From Oscillospiraceae bacterium (GTDB taxonomy: Bacteria > Bacillota > Clostridia > Oscillospirales > Ruminococcaceae): DNA of 64,000 bases. Positions 8,706 to 16,574 of the stretch are shown piece after piece. The notes below the pieces were generated by a model that was given only the letters and a program-made list of their open reading frames with translations, did no database searches and was not told the DNA's origin. The position numbers and the translations under genes are program-made. The first letter of the stretch is position 1, and each line of letters begins with the position of its first letter. The stretch lies in assembly GCA_017466885.1 (NCBI GenBank), contig JAFTTH010000009.1:62001-126000 (forward strand), in the 5' to 3' direction.

Positions 8706-9606
8706 ATGTTCTTCCTCCCTTAGTATTTTCTTTCAGACTATCCTCAGTAAAGCATCCCGGGTGAATTAATGCAGCATAATCCCCCCGAAGTTTTTGTTCT
8801 GACAGGGCAAGATAGGCGGAAACAGCGAATTCACGGCCCTCCGCATCCCGAAGGATCAACTGTTCCGGCAGAATCGCCGGCAAAAGGCCATCGCCTCCCA
8901 CCGATTCATAGGGAATCAGCCGCAATGACCCCCGACCACCTCGCGGCATACCGGATTGAATGGATCTCAACTGGTTTTGCTCGGCAACGGTTAAAAGGGG
9001 AAGGGCTGCCTTTTGATCGATGACGATTACCGGCAAGCCTGAAAAAAGCTCCGTCAGACTGTTTCCAGTATCAACAATTCCCTCTGCGAGGATTTCCCTG
9101 CCATTTCTTTGGGCGTAAAGCTGAAGGTGTTTCTTGGGGTGATCCACCTTTTTTCGAAGTAAATACAAGGCGATTCGCAGGAGGGAATAGACAACCACAG
9201 CTGTTCCGATTAAAATCGGCATAGAAATATTAAAGTAGACACTCCCGTTTTGATATACCATTCCATCCGGAGTCAGCAAAAACCATATCCCAGCCATTGA
9301 CCCACCAAAGGCAAAGCTGATCATCCCAAAAAAGAGCAGATTTTGAAAAAACTTCTTCCCACTCCGCCAGCCAAACCCGAGAAATACTGTTCCCACACCG
9401 GCCAGCAAACGAAACCCAACCAATAACAGGGGTGAAAGGGGAGGCAGAAAAATATTCAAGCTGAAAAACGCAGAAAGAAACGCCGCTATCAGAAGTCGGA
9501 CCCGCCGAAAATCCCTGGCAGAAATTATTCCTGTCAGCAAAAGAAGAAGGTAGTTGATTGCCGCATTGGTCAGAATCAAAATATCCACGTAAATAATTTG
9601 ACGCAT
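8518..9606 (-). CDS. spoIIGA: Sigma-E processing peptidase SpoIIGA, reading frame extended into sigE
   Basis: SpoIIGA is a membrane-bound aspartic protease that sits in the sporulation septum and activates pro-SigE. The first roughly 150 residues hold five hydrophobic segments. The cytoplasmic part carries the aspartic protease motif [13 protein letters not shown], followed by LPVIVID and IPYESVGG. The recognisable family sequence ends at [10 protein letters not shown] near base 8755. No stop follows: the frame runs on for another roughly 75 codons and overlaps sigE by 188 bases. That tail is rich in Pro, Ser, Gly and Arg and looks like out-of-frame sigE, so it may not be a functional part. 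The start ATG has an aggagga site. Confidence 0.9.
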   Translation of the reverse strand: MRQIIYVDILILTNAAINYLLLLLTGIISARDFRRVRLLIAAFLSAFFSLNIFLPPLSPLLLVGFRLLAGVGTVFLGFGWRSGKKFFQNLLFFGMISFAFGGSMAGIWFLLTPDGMVYQNGSVYFNISMPILIGTAVVVYSLLRIALYLLRKKVDHPKKHLQLYAQRNGREILAEGIVDTGNSLTELFSGLPVIVIDQKAALPLLTVAEQNQLRSIQSGMPRGGRGSLRLIPYESVGGDGLLPAILPEQLILRDAEGREFAVSAYLALSEQKLRGDYAALIHPGCFTEDSLKENTKGGRTYAPRLSAQSNNDHPDPDLPAGRDSLHKRSGGTSPSPDPGGRGRSTFDSEKRPEVCPANSDCP

Positions 9607-9638
9607 AGCATTCCTCCTTCTTTCCTCAGGACAAATTC

Positions 9639-9672
9639 ATTATACCTCCCGCCAGGGAGAATCTTTGTCGAA
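9639..9672 (-). promoter_or_regulatory. Candidate Spo0A-dependent spoIIG promoter with 0A box
   Basis: On the minus strand, TATAAT occupies 9639-9644. A TTGACA-like hexamer (TCGACA) lies 21 bases upstream, and the bases overlapping it read TTCGACA, the reverse complement of the Spo0A box TGTCGAA (9666-9672). The Bacillus spoIIG promoter likewise has an over-long spacer and a 0A box covering the -35 element, so that Spo0A-P can activate it. The site is 33-66 bases before the spoIIGA start. Only one perfect box was seen. Confidence 0.65.
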
Positions 9673-9773
9673 AGGTGGGAGGGAGGAGAAATTCCCATCA
9701 CAATATTTTTCTCTTGCACATATGATGAGGCGAAGGTTTACTCCTTCATTTAAATGATAAAGGAGGATTATTT

Positions 9774-10124
9774 ATGTCAATGCCTGAAATCAAATGCTCT
9801 GACCCTTCGGTTTCAAGACAGCAGGCGGTCAACGACCTGATGGAATCCATAGCGCTTCAGGAGGCAGCCCTTTCTCACGTGCTGAATGCAGAGGGAGAGA
9901 AGCTTCAGAAAATCGTTGCGCTGGCGGGAAATGTTGAAAGCCTGATGCAGAATACCTGCGCCCTGGAGCGCATTCTGGATACCGTTGCCAACCTGGAGTC
10001 AGTCCTGATCGGGAAGCTGGATATGATTATGAACGACCACTGCGGCTGCCACCCCGATTGCTGCGAAGAAACACAGACAGAACAGTATTCTTACGGTTGC
10101 AACCATAAGGAGCACTGCTGCTAA
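9774..10124 (+). CDS. Small Cys-rich protein with a conserved helical core, possibly spore-associated
   Basis: The 116-residue protein starts after a strong aaaggagga site. The core IALQEAALSHVLNAEGEKLQ (about 26-45) resembles a motif that recurs in small clostridial and bacillary proteins, some linked to the spore surface. A second helical stretch follows (about 48-86, with ALERILDTVANLESVLIGKL). The tail is rich in Cys and His (HCGCHPDCC near 89-97 and CNHKEHCC at the end), with seven Cys in the last 30 residues. Such a tail could bind metal or form disulfide links. No signal peptide or membrane segment is seen. It stands alone with its own terminator. The function is unknown and the spore link is an inference. 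Confidence 0.6.
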   Translation: MSMPEIKCSDPSVSRQQAVNDLMESIALQEAALSHVLNAEGEKLQKIVALAGNVESLMQNTCALERILDTVANLESVLIGKLDMIMNDHCGCHPDCCEETQTEQYSYGCNHKEHCC

Positions 10125-10125
10125 A

Positions 10126-10166
10126 AAAGAGAACCTCTCCGGTTTTTGTCCGGAGAGGTTTTTCTA
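10126..10166. terminator. Bidirectional terminator between the Cys-rich gene and tcdA
   Basis: The stem aacctctccgg / ccggagaggtt around a tttttgt loop has a T-run on its + side (tttttct) and A-rich bases on the other. It can therefore end the + gene and the convergent minus operon. Confidence 0.85.
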
Positions 10167-10171
10167 TTCCA

Positions 10172-10885
10172 TTATGATATTCCGGCAAGATCCCGAATCA
10201 CCTTTCCCGCCATCACCAGACCCGCCGCAGACGGTACAAAGGAGAGGCTTCCGGGGGTATGCCTCCCGTTTTCCTCGGGGGCACCTCCGGGAAGCTTCAC
10301 AGGAGGCTCTTGAGAATAGACGACAGTAAGAGAAGGAATCCCTATCGCCTTCAGCTCTTTTCGCATAACCCGCGCCAAAGGGCAAACGGAGGTATTATAA
10401 ATATCATCCACCTCAAAACGGGAGGGGTCCAGCTTATTTCCCGCCCCCATTGCGCTGATAATAGGGATGTTTTCCTTCTTTGCCCTCTGAATCAGCAGAA
10501 GCTTCGAGGAAACGGTATCAATTGCATCGCAGATGTAATCCAACCCTTCAAAGGAGAGGGAGGCATCGGTTTCAGCGTTATAAAATACCGGATGAAGGGT
10601 AACCCGGCATTCCGGATTGATCCGGCTCAAGCGCTCCCGAAGTGCTTCCGTTTTAAGCTTTCCAACTGTATCAAGTGTGGCGATGATCTGACGGTTAAGG
10701 TTGGTGACGCTGACAGTATCGTGGTCATAAAGGTCCAATGCCCCAACGCCGCCTCTGCAAAGAGCCTCTGCAACCATTCCGCCAACACCCCCCAGGCCGA
10801 ATACTGCCACCCGGGACTGCTTCAGACGCTCCACCCGGTCTGCCCCCAGCATCATTTCGGTGCGGGAATAGATTGACTCCTCCAT
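10172..10885 (-). CDS. tcdA: tRNA threonylcarbamoyladenosine dehydratase (ThiF/MoeB superfamily)
   Basis: The 237-residue protein is an E1-like Rossmann ATPase with VAVFGLGGVGGMVAEALCR (about 27-45), the DHDTVSVTNLNRQ region and the later DAIDTVSSKLLLI stretch. TcdA (also called CsdL or YgdL) uses ATP to cyclise t6A at position 37 of tRNAs to ct6A. It differs from ThiF and MoeB by length and by the C-terminal GSLSFVPSAAGLVMAG block. It is the last gene of a four-gene minus-strand operon, 20 bases after the PHP gene, and is followed by a terminator. Confidence 0.9.
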   Translation of the reverse strand: MEESIYSRTEMMLGADRVERLKQSRVAVFGLGGVGGMVAEALCRGGVGALDLYDHDTVSVTNLNRQIIATLDTVGKLKTEALRERLSRINPECRVTLHPVFYNAETDASLSFEGLDYICDAIDTVSSKLLLIQRAKKENIPIISAMGAGNKLDPSRFEVDDIYNTSVCPLARVMRKELKAIGIPSLTVVYSQEPPVKLPGGAPEENGRHTPGSLSFVPSAAGLVMAGKVIRDLAGIS

Positions 10886-10904
10886 AGGAAAGCTCCTTTC
10901 CGGA

Positions 10905-11720
10905 TTATTTCAAGGGAATCAGGGTCGGTTGACGGTTCTCATAAACCGTCTGGTACCGAAAACCGCAGGCCAAGGCAATTTCGGCCGCCTCTGCCAGCCC
11001 TTCGCCCACGTCCTCTGCCCGATGGGCATCTGAACCAAAGGTCACAAACTCTCCACCCATCTCCCGGAACAGCTTAATATATTTCATATCGGGAAGGGTC
11101 TTTCTGGAAGGGGTACGCAAGCCTGAGGTATTGATCTCCAGCGCCTTACAGTTTTCTGCCAGGAGTTTCAGGGAAGGGAGGATCATTTCATCGTACATAT
11201 CCATCGTCAGATCAAAAAAACCGCGCAGCTCCATATACCGAAAGGGATAGCTGATATGAGCCATGCTGTCAAACTGATTCCAGCGAATGGTCTCGTAAAG
11301 ATCCTCGTAATAGGCGCGAAGTCCGCCATCCGTATGAAAGGTGCGGAAGTCCTCCACGAAATAAAAGTCCTTTGCGCCCTTGCTGTTATGCAGAGATGCA
11401 AGAACATAGTCAAACTCGCAGAGACTTAAAAATTCCTCTGTGGCAGGGAGGTCTTCCAAAGGCTCACCCAGCTCGGTACCCACCAAAACCTTCAGTCGGT
11501 CACAATATTTTTCTTTTGCCGCAATGGAGGTCTTTACCGATTCCAGGCAAGGCTCCTTCAGCTTCTCAAAATAGTCAAAGGATTCAAAATGGTCAGTCAG
11601 TGCAATGCCGCCCAAGCCCTTCTGAATCGCTTCCTCACAGCTTCGGTCAAAGGTTTCCTGGCAATCAAAGGAGCAAGAGCAATGGGTATGACAGTCAAAA
11701 AGGGGAGATGCGATGGTCAA
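10905..11720 (-). CDS. HisJ-type histidinol-phosphatase / PHP domain phosphoesterase
   Basis: The 271-residue protein has the PHP metal-site motifs: DCHTHCSCSFD at the N-terminus, ALTDHFE near 40, a central ASLHN, and FGSDAHRAEDV near the end. It resembles HisJ, the PHP-type histidinol-phosphatase of firmicutes, which takes phosphate from histidinol phosphate. The his operon at 42-50 kb has no phosphatase gene, so this protein is a good candidate for that step. The start is a TTG at 11720 with a weak gagg site 12 bases upstream; no ATG or GTG is available in frame. Other PHP hydrolase roles cannot be excluded. Confidence 0.78.
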   Translation of the reverse strand: MTIASPLFDCHTHCSCSFDCQETFDRSCEEAIQKGLGGIALTDHFESFDYFEKLKEPCLESVKTSIAAKEKYCDRLKVLVGTELGEPLEDLPATEEFLSLCEFDYVLASLHNSKGAKDFYFVEDFRTFHTDGGLRAYYEDLYETIRWNQFDSMAHISYPFRYMELRGFFDLTMDMYDEMILPSLKLLAENCKALEINTSGLRTPSRKTLPDMKYIKLFREMGGEFVTFGSDAHRAEDVGEGLAEAAEIALACGFRYQTVYENRQPTLIPLK

Positions 11721-11757
11721 AATTTTTCACGTCCTCATCCGGCTAAGCCGGGATATT

Positions 11758-11970
11758 TTAGAGCTTAAAATCCTCTTCCGAGAATTTTGCAAGGGCAATG
11801 GGCTCCTTGGGCACCCGCTTTAAAGGATCATACTCAAATTTTCTGCAAGAATTTCCCAGGGCCATAATGCCGCGTTTCTCGCAAAGGATAACATCACCCG
11901 CAGGGGAAAGTGTTCCATAAGCGCAGTAATCACAGCTGGGGGAAATATTATTTCCAAACAAACCGGCCAA
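11758..11970 (-). CDS. Small conserved four-cysteine protein
   Basis: The 70-residue protein contains Cys at 13, 16, 30 and 42 (CDYC, VILCEKRG and SCRKFEYDPLKRVP). The spacing could hold zinc or iron. Similar short proteins ending in a KFxYDPLKRxP segment are common in Clostridia next to unrelated genes, and no function is known. It lies 3 bases after the end of the YlbJ-like gene and 37 bases before the PHP gene, inside the same operon. A short perfect palindrome, ccggcttagccgg, lies in the gap after it. Confidence 0.7.
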   Translation of the reverse strand: MAGLFGNNISPSCDYCAYGTLSPAGDVILCEKRGIMALGNSCRKFEYDPLKRVPKEPIALAKFSEEDFKL

Positions 11971-11973
11971 AGC

Positions 11974-13074
11974 TTACTCACCATCCTGAATTTTATTCTT
12001 TCTTCGGGGCAGGGAAAGTGCCCCAACTGCCAGCATTCCAAGACAAAGCAGGGATACCTCCGGATGCTCCGATACGCCAAATACCGGGGACGGGGGCAAA
12101 AAAACATCCATCGTCCGGGGGAACAGACGGCATAATCCCCAGGTGATTCCCATAGACAGGGGAATATGGATCAATCTCGCCATCAGGAATCCCTTCAAAG
12201 AGACCCCTTTTTTGCGCAGAAAAAAACCTGCCTGCGCCAAAACAGAAATTCCGGAAAAACTCAAAAGAGAAGAAATTCCTAAAATTCCCAAGAGGTCCCG
12301 ATGGGACGAAAGCTCCGCAGTCCCACACGTTACCTCAAATATACCACAAATGAAAGAAAAAAGAAAGTGGAAGGGCGTATTTTTTTCAGGGTTTCCAAGA
12401 AAAAAAGAAAAAAGCTCGGTAAGGGCTGAAAAACACAAAACAAATCCGCACAGCCCCAGCATTCCACCGGTGCTTTCCGAGACCGCTTGCACCAGCGGAT
12501 CAAAAAATCGAAGCTTTGGTTTTTTCAAAGCTTGTCTTGGAGTAACCGGGTGGGGAAAACCAAGCAGTATCATTGTAATGACAGAAGCGGAAACACTTGC
12601 AACAAACAGAATAACCCCTACCGTCCGGTCGCCCAGCATACGTTCTCCCACTGCACAGATTAAAAATGCCGGACCGCCATTGATGCTGCAGCAAAGTAGG
12701 CGCTCTGCGGTTTTGGGGTCAATTTCTCCTTTTTCAACCAGAGAAGCGGTGAGCCGTGCCCCCACCGGATACCCCGAAATCAGCGAAAGAAGAAACACAC
12801 CTCCACAGCATTGAGGAAGGCGCAGAATATGCCGGGTGAAGGGGGAGATGAGGGCAGATACCGTTTCCATTGCACCGCTATGGAAAAGATAGGAGGATAA
12901 GATCATAAAAGGCAAGAGAGAAGGGATCAGGCGCTCTCCGCAAAGCAAAATTCCGGAAGAGATCCCTTCTCCCAAGGGGCCGGAAAAGAAAATTGCCGCA
13001 AAAATCATCAACAAAGAGCCCACTGTAACAAAAACAGAGTTCAGCTTATTCTGTAAAGTCAATTGCCTTGTCAC
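11974..13074 (-). CDS. YlbJ-like sporulation integral membrane protein (nucleoside recognition/Gate domains)
   Basis: The 366-residue protein has about eight to nine hydrophobic segments. Two Gate-type blocks are visible: one around LIPSLLPFMILSSYLF and SGYPVGARL (about 48-120), and a second, weaker one in the C-terminal half. YlbJ in Bacillus is a SigE-controlled membrane protein needed for spore resistance, linked to dipicolinate handling. The family match is clear from the SGYPVGA motif and the following CCSINGGPAFLI. The start is taken as GTG at 13074, but its ribosome site is poor, so a slightly later start is possible. It is the first gene of the operon that ends with tcdA. Confidence 0.8.
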   Translation of the reverse strand: MTRQLTLQNKLNSVFVTVGSLLMIFAAIFFSGPLGEGISSGILLCGERLIPSLLPFMILSSYLFHSGAMETVSALISPFTRHILRLPQCCGGVFLLSLISGYPVGARLTASLVEKGEIDPKTAERLLCCSINGGPAFLICAVGERMLGDRTVGVILFVASVSASVITMILLGFPHPVTPRQALKKPKLRFFDPLVQAVSESTGGMLGLCGFVLCFSALTELFSFFLGNPEKNTPFHFLFSFICGIFEVTCGTAELSSHRDLLGILGISSLLSFSGISVLAQAGFFLRKKGVSLKGFLMARLIHIPLSMGITWGLCRLFPRTMDVFLPPSPVFGVSEHPEVSLLCLGMLAVGALSLPRRKNKIQDGE

Positions 13075-13196
13075 CCCACCATTGAAATTCAGTTCATTAT
13101 ATTCCCGTCCAATCCCCGGAATACATAATTTTTCTCTCTTTTATCTGCATATAAATAAACCATAAATACCGATAATTTGGGAAAGGAACAGGATTT

Positions 13197-13505
13197 ATGA
13201 AGGGAACGAGGGAGAAAAAACCGTTTCAAAAGGCGGATCGGTTTTCCAAGGGTCTTGACCTGCCGATGAATGCTATGTTTGATGTTTTTGAGCTTTCGGC
13301 GCTGGGCAATCGGGAGATCAGCCTGGATGGCTGCAAGGATATTTTGTTTTTTTCCGAAAATAAGATCATCTTATCCTGCAATAAAATGAACGTAGAGATT
13401 TTCGGGGATTCGTTGATAATTGATTCTTTTTTTGGGGAGCAGATCCTCCTGCGGGGAGTATTCTGTGGAATCAGTTTTTCCCAAAAGGAAGGAGCAAACG
13501 AATGA
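13197..13505 (+). CDS. yqfC: Sporulation protein YqfC
   Basis: The 102-residue protein has the YabP/YqfC fold pattern: LPMNAMFDVFELSALGNREISLDGCKDILFF followed by short strands in the second half. YqfC is made in the mother cell under SigE control in Bacillus; its molecular role is unknown. The ATG follows a gaaaggaa site. The stop overlaps the start of yqfD by four bases (ATGA), the usual arrangement. No convincing SigE promoter was fixed in the 120 bases upstream, although the stretch is AT-rich with CATA-like words. Confidence 0.88.
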   Translation: MKGTREKKPFQKADRFSKGLDLPMNAMFDVFELSALGNREISLDGCKDILFFSENKIILSCNKMNVEIFGDSLIIDSFFGEQILLRGVFCGISFSQKEGANE

Positions 13506-14701
13506 TTCTAACCCGGTTACTTCGACTTCTGTTTGGTTATATCTGTTTTACCGTGCAAAGTGCCGATCCGGAACGGTTCCTGTCCGAGCTTGCCAAAATG
13601 CGGTTACCTTGCTGGGATATTCAACGAAACGACAGGGAAGAGAGCATTACGCTATCTATGTATTTATGGCATTATCGCAAAATCAGATCGCGCCTTTCCC
13701 CTGAGGACGGTATTCAAATTGTATTAAAGGAAAAGCGAGGCGGTTTCCCTCCGCTTTTGTTTAAAAATCGTCTAAGAATTGGAATCTTTGCGGGGACGGG
13801 GGCTTTGGTGGCATTTTGCCTTGTTATGTCTATGTTTATTTGGTCGGTGGAGGTGGAGGGCTGCGAATCCTTAACGGATGCGCAGATTCTTTCCGCCGCC
13901 GAGGAGCTGGGAATCTATCCAGGAATCCTGCGCAGCCGGGTGGACGACGAAAATATCGAGCGAATGCTGATGCGGCAGTTCCAAGAAATCTCATGGATTG
14001 CCATCAATACCAAAGGGAGCAAACTGACCATCCTTTTGAAAGAACGTATTTTGCCGCCCGACACCACCGGAAGCGACCATCCCGCCAATTTTGTATCGGA
14101 TAAGACGGGGGTAATCACCAAAATCGAAGTTCACGAAGGCTTCAAAGAAGCGTTGCTGGGGGATACCATTCAGGAAGGGGAGCTCCTGATTAACGGAATG
14201 ATTACCGATAAAAAGGGGCAAAATACCCTTTGCAGAGCCTACGGGATCGTCCGTGCAGAGGTGGAGGAGCCGGTGAAGATCGAAATCCCTCTCTTTCGCA
14301 CCGAAAAAATTTACAACGAGCTTTCTCACTTCCGAAATACTCTTTTTCTCTTTGGATTGAAGATCCCTCTGTATTTTCCAACCCCTTTGGAGGGAACATT
14401 CCTCCTGGAAACGGAGCGGGAATCCCTCTCTTTTTTCGGCTTTCCTCTTCCAATTGATTTGGAACGGGAGATTTTAACAGAATTTATAGAGAGGCAAATT
14501 TCTCTTACTCCCGAGGAAGCGGAAGAAATCCTGCGGAATGAGCTGGATATTTTCATCAAACACACCCTTCGGGATGCGACAGTATTGGAAGAACGCATAG
14601 AAGTCATCATCGAGGATGAAACGGCTCTTCTTTCCGGCACCGTCCTTTGTGAGGAGACCATTGGAATCCAGGTACCGATCCTGACAGAGGAAAACCAATG
14701 A
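13502..14701 (+). CDS. yqfD: Sporulation protein YqfD
   Basis: The 399-residue protein has a short cytoplasmic N-terminal domain and one membrane segment at about 92-115 (GIFAGTGALVAFCLVMSMFIW). A long outer part follows with VEVEGCESLTDAQI and a POTRA-like beginning, ending in a Glu-rich helical tail. YqfD is a conserved sporulation protein expressed with YqfC; in some clostridia it is reported to be needed for forespore engulfment. It is translationally coupled to yqfC. The length is normal for the family. About 340 bases without a gene follow. Confidence 0.9.
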   Translation: MILTRLLRLLFGYICFTVQSADPERFLSELAKMRLPCWDIQRNDREESITLSMYLWHYRKIRSRLSPEDGIQIVLKEKRGGFPPLLFKNRLRIGIFAGTGALVAFCLVMSMFIWSVEVEGCESLTDAQILSAAEELGIYPGILRSRVDDENIERMLMRQFQEISWIAINTKGSKLTILLKERILPPDTTGSDHPANFVSDKTGVITKIEVHEGFKEALLGDTIQEGELLINGMITDKKGQNTLCRAYGIVRAEVEEPVKIEIPLFRTEKIYNELSHFRNTLFLFGLKIPLYFPTPLEGTFLLETERESLSFFGFPLPIDLEREILTEFIERQISLTPEEAEEILRNELDIFIKHTLRDATVLEERIEVIIEDETALLSGTVLCEETIGIQVPILTEENQ

Positions 14702-14913
14702 ATTTATATACATTTCACCGTATAACTCAGTTGAATGCGTACTTGGAATTATAGTTATCCTTCACACAATCGGAAAATAACTTTGTTGAATGTTTACACA
14801 AAAATTAGGAAGGGTTTTATTGCATCATTCATATATAGTATGGTTCTTTCCACAGAGAAAACCCCTTCATTTTGTGCTATGCTATGAAATTTTCCTTTTT
14901 TAAAACCAAAATA

Positions 14914-14942
14914 TAGACTTTAGAACCGATTTATGCTATAAT
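14914..14942 (+). promoter_or_regulatory. SigA-type promoter for phoH
   Basis: TATAAT (14937-14942) is preceded by an extended TG at the correct place. TAGACT (14914-14919) lies 17 bases upstream as a moderate -35. It sits about 100 bases before the phoH start. Confidence 0.65.
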
Positions 14943-14966
14943 GTATTCTGTTGTGAATTATTTTCC

Positions 14967-14984
14967 CGAATGAATATTCATTCG
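14967..14984. promoter_or_regulatory. Perfect 18-base palindrome, FadR/TetR-type operator candidate
   Basis: The sequence CGAATGAATATTCATTCG is its own reverse complement. Its core GAATGA-4-TCATTC matches the pattern recognised by FadR (YsiA), the TetR-family fatty-acid regulator of Bacillus. It lies 25 bases downstream of the -10 element, where a bound repressor would block transcription of phoH. No TetR gene is in the window. Confidence 0.55.
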
Positions 14985-15043
14985 ATTCTCCGCTTTTACC
15001 GGAGCAAACGATTCAAGGGAGGTTTGCTGCAGGGGAAAATCCT

Positions 15044-16021
15044 GTGCAGTGCAGAATGGCAGAGATTGTCGTAAATATCGAGCGAATGGAGCAAACAATG
15101 GCCCTCTTCGGAAGCTTTGATGAGAATATCAAGCTTTTGGAGCGGGAGTTCGAGGTCACCATCATCAACCGCGGACCTGATGTAAAAATTTCAGGCGATC
15201 CCGAGGCTTCGGCATTGGCTGCCCGCGCCATTGAAGGATTGATGGCCTACGTTAACCGGGGAGAGCCCATCACCGAGCAAACGATCGGATATATTTCTTC
15301 AATGGTTCGGGACGGAACGGATGACCGCATTGAGGCACTTGCCGCAGATTGCGTTTGCATTTCCTCCAAGGGTCGTCCGGTCAAGGCGAAAACCTTGGGA
15401 CAACGGGCGTATATAGACGCAATCCTTTCCAATACGGTGGTTTTCGGCATCGGCCCTGCCGGAACGGGAAAAACATATCTCGCAGTCGCCCTTGCGGTAA
15501 AGGCCTTCCGCGCCCACGAAATCAACCGGATTATCCTGACCCGGCCTGCGGTGGAAGCAGGGGAGAAGTTGGGATTTTTGCCGGGCGATATGCAAAATAA
15601 GGTTGATCCTTATCTTCGCCCGCTTTACGATGCCCTCTTTGATATGCTGGGGGCAGAAAATTTCCAGAAATACCTGGAACGGGGAAATATTGAGGTTGCA
15701 CCTCTCGCTTATATGCGCGGGCGAACCCTGGACGATTCCTTTATCATCCTGGATGAAGCCCAGAATACTACCCCGGAGCAGATGAAAATGTTCCTTACCC
15801 GTCTTGGGGTCAACTCCAAGGCGGTTATCACCGGAGATATCACCCAGATTGATCTCCCCGATAAGCATAAATCCGGTCTGAAGGAAGCAACAAAGGTCCT
15901 GAAGGGAATAGAGGATATCGGCATCGTCACTCTGTCTCAAAAGGATGTTGTCCGGCATCGCTTGGTGCAGGAAATTGTCAAGGCTTATGAAAAATTTGAA
16001 CAGGAGGGAAAGCGCAGATAA
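15044..16021 (+). CDS. phoH: PhoH family ATPase
   Basis: The 325-residue protein has a short N-terminal domain (about 1-110) and a C-terminal P-loop ATPase with Walker A GPAGTGKT (about 139-146) and Walker B FIILDEAQN. PhoH proteins are related to the helicase core and are thought to act on RNA; the exact role is unsettled. The GTG at 15044 is chosen because agggg lies 8 bases before it. ybeY follows after 30 bases, so the two RNA-related genes are probably co-transcribed. Confidence 0.92.
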   Translation: MQCRMAEIVVNIERMEQTMALFGSFDENIKLLEREFEVTIINRGPDVKISGDPEASALAARAIEGLMAYVNRGEPITEQTIGYISSMVRDGTDDRIEALAADCVCISSKGRPVKAKTLGQRAYIDAILSNTVVFGIGPAGTGKTYLAVALAVKAFRAHEINRIILTRPAVEAGEKLGFLPGDMQNKVDPYLRPLYDALFDMLGAENFQKYLERGNIEVAPLAYMRGRTLDDSFIILDEAQNTTPEQMKMFLTRLGVNSKAVITGDITQIDLPDKHKSGLKEATKVLKGIEDIGIVTLSQKDVVRHRLVQEIVKAYEKFEQEGKRR

Positions 16022-16051
16022 GGTGTCCACGCCACCTACTGCCAAAACACT

Positions 16052-16552
16052 ATGGACAGAATCAAAGTTATCATCACCAACAACCAAAAAACCGTCAAGA
16101 TCCCTACCGGCTTGCGTCTTCTGATCCGGCGTTGCTGCAACGCAGTGCTGGTAAACGAGGAATTCAAGGGGGACGCCGAGATCAATGTCAGCCTTGTGGA
16201 TAATGAAGAGATCCAGATTTTGAATAAAAAATTCCGGGAGAAGGATTATGCCACTGATGTGCTTTCATTTCCTCTCGGCGAAAACGGTGTTTATGATGTC
16301 AACCCCGAAAACGGCGCCTTCCAGCTGGGAGATGTTGTCATCTCCATTGAGAAGGCCTATGAGCAGGCCGGGTTATACGGCCATTCCCTCCAGCGTGAGG
16401 TTGGGTTCCTGACGGTTCATTCCGTTCTTCATCTCCTGGGTTACGACCATGAGCAGGGTGGTATTGACGCCCTCCGGATGAGAGAAAAGGAAGAGGAGAT
16501 CATGCTGAAGCTGGGACTTCCCAGAGGTGCAAGCTATGTTATCTCTGAATAA
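16052..16552 (+). CDS. ybeY: Endoribonuclease YbeY
   Basis: YbeY is a metal-dependent RNase that takes part in 16S rRNA maturation and ribosome quality control. The 166-residue protein carries the family motif in the form TVHSVLHLLGYDHEQG (about 120-135), giving three His ligands for zinc; Ser replaces the usual Gly after the first His. An earlier DVLSFPLGE stretch is also typical. It follows phoH closely. The usual next genes in Bacillus (dgkA, cdd) are missing, and era comes next after a structured gap. Confidence 0.94.
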   Translation: MDRIKVIITNNQKTVKIPTGLRLLIRRCCNAVLVNEEFKGDAEINVSLVDNEEIQILNKKFREKDYATDVLSFPLGENGVYDVNPENGAFQLGDVVISIEKAYEQAGLYGHSLQREVGFLTVHSVLHLLGYDHEQGGIDALRMREKEEEIMLKLGLPRGASYVISE

Positions 16553-16574
16553 TGTTTTTCCTTCTCTTACATAG

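Larger units (their letters stand above)
14702..15043. other. Non-coding stretch before phoH
   Basis: This 342-base AT-rich stretch has no plausible gene. It contains a promoter (14914-14942) and an 18-base perfect palindrome (14967-14984), both listed separately. The first 200 bases show no terminator hairpin after yqfD and no recognisable RNA element. Confidence 0.7.

Noticed and set aside
9700..9760. A SigE- or SigK-type promoter (CATATGATG) before the Cys-rich gene
   Set aside because: The -10 is close to consensus, but the ATATT-like -35 is too near, so the pairing is not convincing.
14967..14984. LexA box interpretation of the palindrome before phoH
   Set aside because: The arms lack the CGAAC/GTTCG form and the spacing is wrong; the FadR-like pattern fits better.
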